Positions 59,923-64,000 of a DNA stretch of 64,000 nt are shown in pieces. Source of the stretch: Burkholderia sp. BCC0322 (GTDB lineage Bacteria > Pseudomonadota > Gammaproteobacteria > Burkholderiales > Burkholderiaceae); contig NZ_CADFDU010000013.1 of assembly GCF_902833045.1 (NCBI RefSeq), positions 147,498 to 211,497 on the forward strand, read 5' to 3'. The stretch's first letter is position 1; each line of letters begins with the position of its first letter. Under the pieces are notes generated by a model. The model searched no databases and was not told where the DNA came from. It saw nothing but the letters and a program-made list of their open reading frames with translations. The position numbers were made by a program, and so were the translations under genes.

Positions 59923-60825
59923 TCATGCCATTCCTTCCAGTGTGGGCTGATCTAAAGCGATCGTATCCGCGATAGCCTGAATCTCGACGAGCAAATCTGC
60001 CTGTTGTGCTTGCAAGTACTGGCGCACTGATTCATTCTCAAGCAGCCTCACAAGGTAGCCCTTTGCAAGCACGAGGTTGAGCACGTCCTGTCCATAAGTC
60101 TGCTCGACCACCTTGTACTGTCCCTGCAGATTGCTCATCTCCCGCTCCATCTTCGCCATTTGCTCTGGACTCACGCCAGCAAGCTTCTTCGGTTTCTTTC
60201 CTTCGACCAAACGGGAAGCCGGTGTCGCAACAAGCAACGCTTCCGCATACGACACGGATAGGTTGTTCGCTGCCCCCATCAGTTCGACACACTCGACCTG
60301 TCGCGTTGGCTTCATCTTGCGTAGGGCTCGCACCAGTTCTGGCGAAAACTGCCGATCCTTCAGGAGCTCCGTCGCCTCAGCACAAATCCCATCCAGCAAT
60401 GCCATCCTCTTGATGATCTGCGACACGTCCACCGACAGCGCCTTCGCCAACCGCTCCGGGGACACACCTCGTTCAACGGCCCGACGAATCATGAAGTGCT
60501 CCTGGATGGTCGATAGCCGATTGACGCGATTGTTGTACGTGTAGCTCTCGTCATCGGTTGCGACGAGGCAGGACACGGTGTTGAACTGAAGTTCCTGCAA
60601 CGCGATCAATCGCAGATGCCCATCGAGCAGGACGTGGTTGCCCGATGCCTGGTCGACCGGCGTCACCGAAAGCGGCTCGATCAAGCCCACCTCTTCGATG
60701 GAGCTTCTGATCTGCTTGAACTTGCGCGAGATCATCATGCCGGCGGGTGTGCGCCGCGACGGCAGGATGCTCGTGATCGGAACCGACAGTGGTTCCGGAA
60801 TAAACCCAAGTGCTACGCCGGTCAT
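59923..60825 (-). CDS. ParB-like protein with RepB C-terminal type domain
   Basis: A 300-residue ParB/RepB-like protein. The N-terminal ParB domain reads IRSSIEEVGLIEPLSV and HVLLDGHLRLIALQEL, and the HTH region reads SPERLAKALSVDVSQIIKRM. The C-terminal part resembles plasmid-partition RepB proteins and is helical (AKMEREMSNLQGQYKVVEQ). The start at 60825 overlaps the preceding ParB-like gene by 4 bases and has GGGAG upstream; an earlier ATG at 60846 is possible. No ParA gene is present, so it is unlikely to be an ordinary partition system. Confidence 0.78.
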   Translation of the reverse strand: MTGVALGFIPEPLSVPITSILPSRRTPAGMMISRKFKQIRSSIEEVGLIEPLSVTPVDQASGNHVLLDGHLRLIALQELQFNTVSCLVATDDESYTYNNRVNRLSTIQEHFMIRRAVERGVSPERLAKALSVDVSQIIKRMALLDGICAEATELLKDRQFSPELVRALRKMKPTRQVECVELMGAANNLSVSYAEALLVATPASRLVEGKKPKKLAGVSPEQMAKMEREMSNLQGQYKVVEQTYGQDVLNLVLAKGYLVRLLENESVRQYLQAQQADLLVEIQAIADTIALDQPTLEGMA

Positions 60826-61724
60826 GCTGGACTCCCGCTCGGCCATACACGTTCTGCCAGATACTTCGGCAGAGTCGCCAGTTCTTCAGCGCGCAGCAGG
60901 TTAACGAAGTTCTCGTCGGCAAATAACTGCCTGAGCGCGCCGACAATGAACAGCAACCGCTGCTGCGTAAACTCTGCCTTGCGCACCATCGTTTTCTGCC
61001 GTTCAACTTCATGCTGATACGTTCGGACGAGGCTCGATGTGGTCACGTCCATCACCTTGCGCGTCATGTTTCGATTCGCCGTACGGCCAAGCGCCTTCCT
61101 ACGCTCGATGACGCGCCGAGCGTCCATCAACTGGCGCCCACGCAATCTCCCTGATTCATATGCTTCCTGCAGTGCGGCCTGGATCGCCTCATCGTCGTCG
61201 CCAGCACCAACGATCGATAGCGCCGCGTTCAGCGGAATTCGGCCTTTCTCGACTGCGATCACGAGACGCTCTTCACCCTGATGCAGCAGCGTCAGGATCC
61301 CCTGCACGTAGTGCTGCGTGAGCCCCGTCTTCTCGGCGATCGCCTTCGGTGCATAGCCGCGCTCCTGCAGCTCGCGTATGCCGGCGAGCAGCTCGAGCGG
61401 TCGGCACTGCCGTCTCGCGATGTTTTCCGTCAGGCTCATGATGAACGCGTCTTCGTCGCTCACGCTCACCACCAGGGCTGGTATCGTCGTTTCGCCGAGT
61501 GATCGGAACGCCTTCAGTCGTCCCTCCCCACACACGAGAAGGTACTTCTCCACGCCACTGGCCGTTGCCCGCGGCGTAACCAGAATCGGCTTCTTCAGGC
61601 CGATCGTCTTGATGTTGGTGACGATTTCCTCGAAGACGCGACCGTTACGCTCGCGAGGGTTGATCACTTCGATCTGGCTGATGGGGATCATCCGGACCTC
61701 ACCGGGCTGCTCGCGCTGAGTCAT
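60822..61724 (-). CDS. ParB N-terminal domain protein
   Basis: A second 300-residue ParB-like protein: the ParB domain starts IPISQIEVINPRERNGRVFE and continues IGLKKPILV and CGEGRLKAFRSLG, with the ENIARR motif of the CTP-binding ParB core; the HTH is PKAIAEKTGLTQHYVQGIL. GAGGAG about 7 bases before ATG 61724 sets the start. It overlaps the recombinase stop by 4 bases and the next ParB-like gene by 4 bases, so the three are translated as a unit. Confidence 0.8.
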   Translation of the reverse strand: MTQREQPGEVRMIPISQIEVINPRERNGRVFEEIVTNIKTIGLKKPILVTPRATASGVEKYLLVCGEGRLKAFRSLGETTIPALVVSVSDEDAFIMSLTENIARRQCRPLELLAGIRELQERGYAPKAIAEKTGLTQHYVQGILTLLHQGEERLVIAVEKGRIPLNAALSIVGAGDDDEAIQAALQEAYESGRLRGRQLMDARRVIERRKALGRTANRNMTRKVMDVTTSSLVRTYQHEVERQKTMVRKAEFTQQRLLFIVGALRQLFADENFVNLLRAEELATLPKYLAERVWPSGSPA

Positions 61725-63334
61725 GCTCTTCTCCTCAGCCGAGCACGCTGTGCCATACCGTATAAGTAGTCCAGCGTGTCGAAGCGATAGCTCTCGAACT
61801 CGATCGGATTCCAGTCCGCGAGACTGATACGAGGCTGCCAAAAATCGATGTGCGGCAGCAGGTAGTAGTCGAGCGCCGTCGAGTTGCTCTGGTCCAATCT
61901 GACTGCCACGGTGATATCCGGCAGCAGGCTCGTGTCGAACCGCACCTTCCAGTGGTTACGACCGCTGCCGCGCACCTGACACCGTGACAGCACGATGCAG
62001 GCAGTGAACTCCCGATTCACGGTCAGCAGGTCCGTCGCCGGATCACGCGATACGGATCCGCCGAGGTCCGCGATCTTCTTTTCCGTCTCGGCAACGATCT
62101 CTGGGTGCAGTTGCCGAATGAAGCGATTCGTTTCGATATAACGATAGTCACGTCCTGGCGTGAAGCCAACCGTCTGATACGCACGAATCAAGCTACCGAA
62201 GCGATACACATAAACCGAGGTGGACGGCATCCCCTCCGTTTCGTCAATCACGACGCCCGATAGAAAGCCTCGGCTTCGATACAGGTTTCGCAGACGCTCG
62301 ATAAGCTCCTCACTCGAGTAGCGCCGAGCACGCGCCCGCATGATGCCCTGCGCGGTATAGAAGGTTTCACTCGGCACGATGGATTCGAACGCACCCTCCT
62401 TGCGTACCCACATCTCGGCCGGATTCGTGACACGCGATTTCTTCAGCTTGAACGACACACGGTTGTAGACGTTGTTGCCGATGTACTTTTCGTTGGTCAG
62501 CACCTCCCGAATCGTGGCCCGAGTCCAGGGCCGCCCAAGGTCCGTCTGAACGTTCATGCCGTTCAGGCGTGCGGCGATCTCGTGCTCATTGAGTGACTCA
62601 TTGATGAACCAGCTGTAGATGAGGTTGACGATTCGAACCTCGCTGTCCGGGCCCGGCATCAGAATGACGCGGTCTGTCTGCAGGCACTTGTGCTGACCGC
62701 GTTGCAGTTCCCCCTTCATGAGGCCATGTTCATCCACGAGGATCCGGCGTAACGCATAGCCTGCAGGCCCGCCTTGCCGGAAACCGAGCTCGATCAATCG
62801 ACACTGGCCAGCGAAGACCTTCGCTGACAACTCGCGGCTGTACTCACCGGCCATCGCACGCTTCACACCTTTGACGATCGTCGACACTGGCGAGCCATCG
62901 TTCTCGAACTGTTCGGCGCAATAGGCGACCTGGATGCCTGCGCGCCGGCAGATGTACTCGTAATAGGCACTTTCGTCTGCATCCTGGAATCGTCCCCAGC
63001 GGCTTACGTCGTAGACGAGGATCACCTGGAAATCGGCCATGCCGGTTTCCACGTCCCGGATCAGTTGCTGCAGCGCTTGGCGCCCATCGATTCGCAAACC
63101 ACTTTTACCCTCGTCGGCGTAGGTCCGCACGATCTCAAGATCGCGACGAGCAGCGTAGTCGCGAATGCGATCACGCTGATTCTCCGTCGAGTATTGTTGG
63201 TGCTCCGTCGACATCCGAACGTATTCAGCAGCCCGTATCCTGCAGGCCTGCCCGTCAGCGGATTCGCATGTGCAATCGAGGTCCACGATCCAGCTCCCAC
63301 TGGCAACCGCCCCTCGCTGCGCCACCCCCGACAT
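61721..63334 (-). CDS. large serine recombinase
   Basis: A 537-residue recombinase of the resolvase/invertase superfamily. The catalytic serine is Ser42 in YVRMSTEHQQYSTENQ; the catalytic domain continues with YADEGKSGLRIDGRQALQQL and VYDVSRWGRF. The recombinase domain starts near 165 (LSAKVFAGQ...GGPAGYALRR). The last 150 residues show no zinc ribbon and are unrecognised. It could move or invert a segment of the island. ATG 63334 is the first good start; a TTG just before is possible, and no ribosome site is clear. Confidence 0.85.
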   Translation of the reverse strand: MSGVAQRGAVASGSWIVDLDCTCESADGQACRIRAAEYVRMSTEHQQYSTENQRDRIRDYAARRDLEIVRTYADEGKSGLRIDGRQALQQLIRDVETGMADFQVILVYDVSRWGRFQDADESAYYEYICRRAGIQVAYCAEQFENDGSPVSTIVKGVKRAMAGEYSRELSAKVFAGQCRLIELGFRQGGPAGYALRRILVDEHGLMKGELQRGQHKCLQTDRVILMPGPDSEVRIVNLIYSWFINESLNEHEIAARLNGMNVQTDLGRPWTRATIREVLTNEKYIGNNVYNRVSFKLKKSRVTNPAEMWVRKEGAFESIVPSETFYTAQGIMRARARRYSSEELIERLRNLYRSRGFLSGVVIDETEGMPSTSVYVYRFGSLIRAYQTVGFTPGRDYRYIETNRFIRQLHPEIVAETEKKIADLGGSVSRDPATDLLTVNREFTACIVLSRCQVRGSGRNHWKVRFDTSLLPDITVAVRLDQSNSTALDYYLLPHIDFWQPRISLADWNPIEFESYRFDTLDYLYGMAQRARLRRRA

Positions 63335-63358
63335 CAACTAGGGGATTTGTATCGGCGA

Positions 63359-63604
63359 ACGCGTCGCGCCTTGCAATGACGTCGAATGCGAGCGAGTACA
63401 CAGCCAAGGTAGCAGGCCATAGACCCTTGTCGTACACGTCATCTCTTTGCAATCACGCCGGAACTGGCTTCGGCTCAGACAGCACGGCAATGTGCACCGT
63501 CCACGCGTTCATCTTTGCAACGCCGGCCTCAACCGCGTTGCGCAGGATATAGAACCCAGATGCCAGCGGGCGATGGGCCGGCCACACGTCCATGTTTGCA
63601 ACAG
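63359..63604. repeat. four imperfect 23-25 bp direct repeats
   Basis: Copies begin at about 63359, 63434, 63503 and 63584, with core (C/T)TTGCAA(T/C) preceded by ACRCGT. They are spaced 75, 69 and 81 bases. Two lie inside the zinc-ribbon gene, one spans its stop codon and one lies in the recombinase upstream region, so the similarity is not only a protein repeat. They are candidate binding sites for the ParB-like proteins or the recombinase. Confidence 0.55.
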
Positions 63605-63896
63605 CACTAGCAGTGCGCCGCGCATTTCGTCGTCGCTGCATCGCGCAATTGCGATCGCGATAGGCCGGGTGCGTTTCGCGGTAGTACCGCCAGTAGTCAG
63701 GATGTCGGGCCCGCCAGCTGGCCTGGGCGCGGATCTGATTCTCGCGATAGTCGGGATCGACTCGCATGCGCTGGTGCTGCCATGCACGCCGGCGAGCACG
63801 CTGACACGCCTTGGCCGAGCAGAAGCGTTGATGCGGGATGTGTAAGAGCGGAGTGAAGGGTGTGCCGCAGGCGGCACAGATCCGATCCGATTTCAT
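63453..63896 (-). CDS. zinc-ribbon protein linked to the recombinase
   Basis: A 147-residue basic protein. The N-terminal zinc site is CAACGTPF..HQRFCSAKACQRARRRAW, with four cysteines. A Tyr/Arg-rich helical stretch (ENQIRAQASWRARHPDYWRY then YRETHPAYRDRN) follows, a pattern seen in small proteins beside recombinase genes. AVANMDVW and GVAKMNAW near the C-terminus come from two of the four DNA repeats here. ATG 63896 is just before the zinc site; 63932 is an alternative. It lies 118 bases upstream of the recombinase on the same strand. Confidence 0.65.
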   Translation of the reverse strand: MKSDRICAACGTPFTPLLHIPHQRFCSAKACQRARRRAWQHQRMRVDPDYRENQIRAQASWRARHPDYWRYYRETHPAYRDRNCAMQRRRNARRTASAVANMDVWPAHRPLASGFYILRNAVEAGVAKMNAWTVHIAVLSEPKPVPA

Positions 63897-63982
63897 GGCC
63901 GTGCTTGAGCGGCCCCCAGTAAACAGTGCCATGATGTAAGCGAGTTTTCGGCGGACTTTTTCAGTATGAAAGGAGCCGTACG

Positions 63983-64000
63983 ATGAAACGCAAGCGCTTC
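63983..64000 (+). CDS. start of a gene, possibly IS3-family orfA (partial)
   Basis: ATG 63983 follows AAGGAG by 7 bases and reads MKRKRF before the window ends. Many IS3-family orfA proteins begin with similar basic residues, and the preceding TGTAAGCGAGTTTTCGG (63936-63952) could be an IS end. Six residues are too few to be sure. Confidence 0.35.

Noticed and set aside
59923-61724. Plasmid or chromosome partition locus (parAB)
   Set aside because: There is no ParA ATPase, and both ParB-like genes are translationally coupled to a recombinase.

Overview
The window is a high-GC proteobacterial chromosome segment that looks like chromosome 1 of a Burkholderia, probably of the cepacia complex. 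This rests on the order mnmE, yidC, yidD, rnpA, rpmH, dnaA, dnaN, gyrB, on the strong G/C third-position codon bias of the left 38 kb, and on gene types common in that genus: phosphonate catabolism, phospholipase C, DUF4148 and CGNR proteins. No rRNA, tRNA or CRISPR was seen. All product names come from reading the sequence and family knowledge; no database search was run.

Left part (1-29.5 kb), core and accessory metabolism: a DUF3592 membrane protein; a CGNR regulator divergent from an alpha/beta hydrolase; a three-gene amino-acid (probably cystine) ABC transporter; a phosphonate locus (phnY, phnA, a C-terminal remnant of phnW, an FAD amine oxidase-like gene, and GntR and LysR regulators); a Tat-exported phospholipase C; lactate permease; gshA; an ada-alkA alkylation-repair operon; a likely short CU-rich sRNA; speG; several small exported or membrane proteins; and a MASE4-GGDEF diguanylate cyclase. 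In the phosphonate locus, two opposed sigma70-type promoters lie inside one dyad between phnA and the phnW remnant. The FAD enzyme may now supply the phosphonoacetaldehyde that PhnY and PhnA turn into acetate and phosphate.

Centre (27-38 kb): mnmE, a small HTH gene, the yidC-yidD-rnpA-rpmH operon on the minus strand, then dnaA, dnaN and gyrB on the plus strand. The dnaA upstream region has only one perfect DnaA box, so it is probably not oriC.

Right part (38-64 kb), a lower-GC mobile defence island that begins about 10 bp after the gyrB stop. It opens with 21-22 bp-spaced repeats like TnsB-binding sites, then an intact IS256-family element with an 8 bp target duplication, then tnsA, tnsB, tnsC and tniQ reading away from gyrB. 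This is the geometry of Tn7 at glmS, so gyrB is a plausible attachment gene. Cargo on the plus strand: a DEDDh exonuclease, an OLD-family nuclease with a UvrD-like helicase (Gabija-like), an Mrr-like nuclease and a protein with a HEPN-type Rx4H motif. Cargo on the minus strand: a BcgI-like nuclease-methyltransferase with its specificity subunit, a DUF6471 protein, McrBC, and a cassette of zinc-ribbon protein, serine recombinase and two ParB-like proteins joined by 4 bp overlaps, with four imperfect 23-25 bp repeats at its head. The first codons of what may be an IS3-family orfA lie at the right edge. The far end of the island is not visible.
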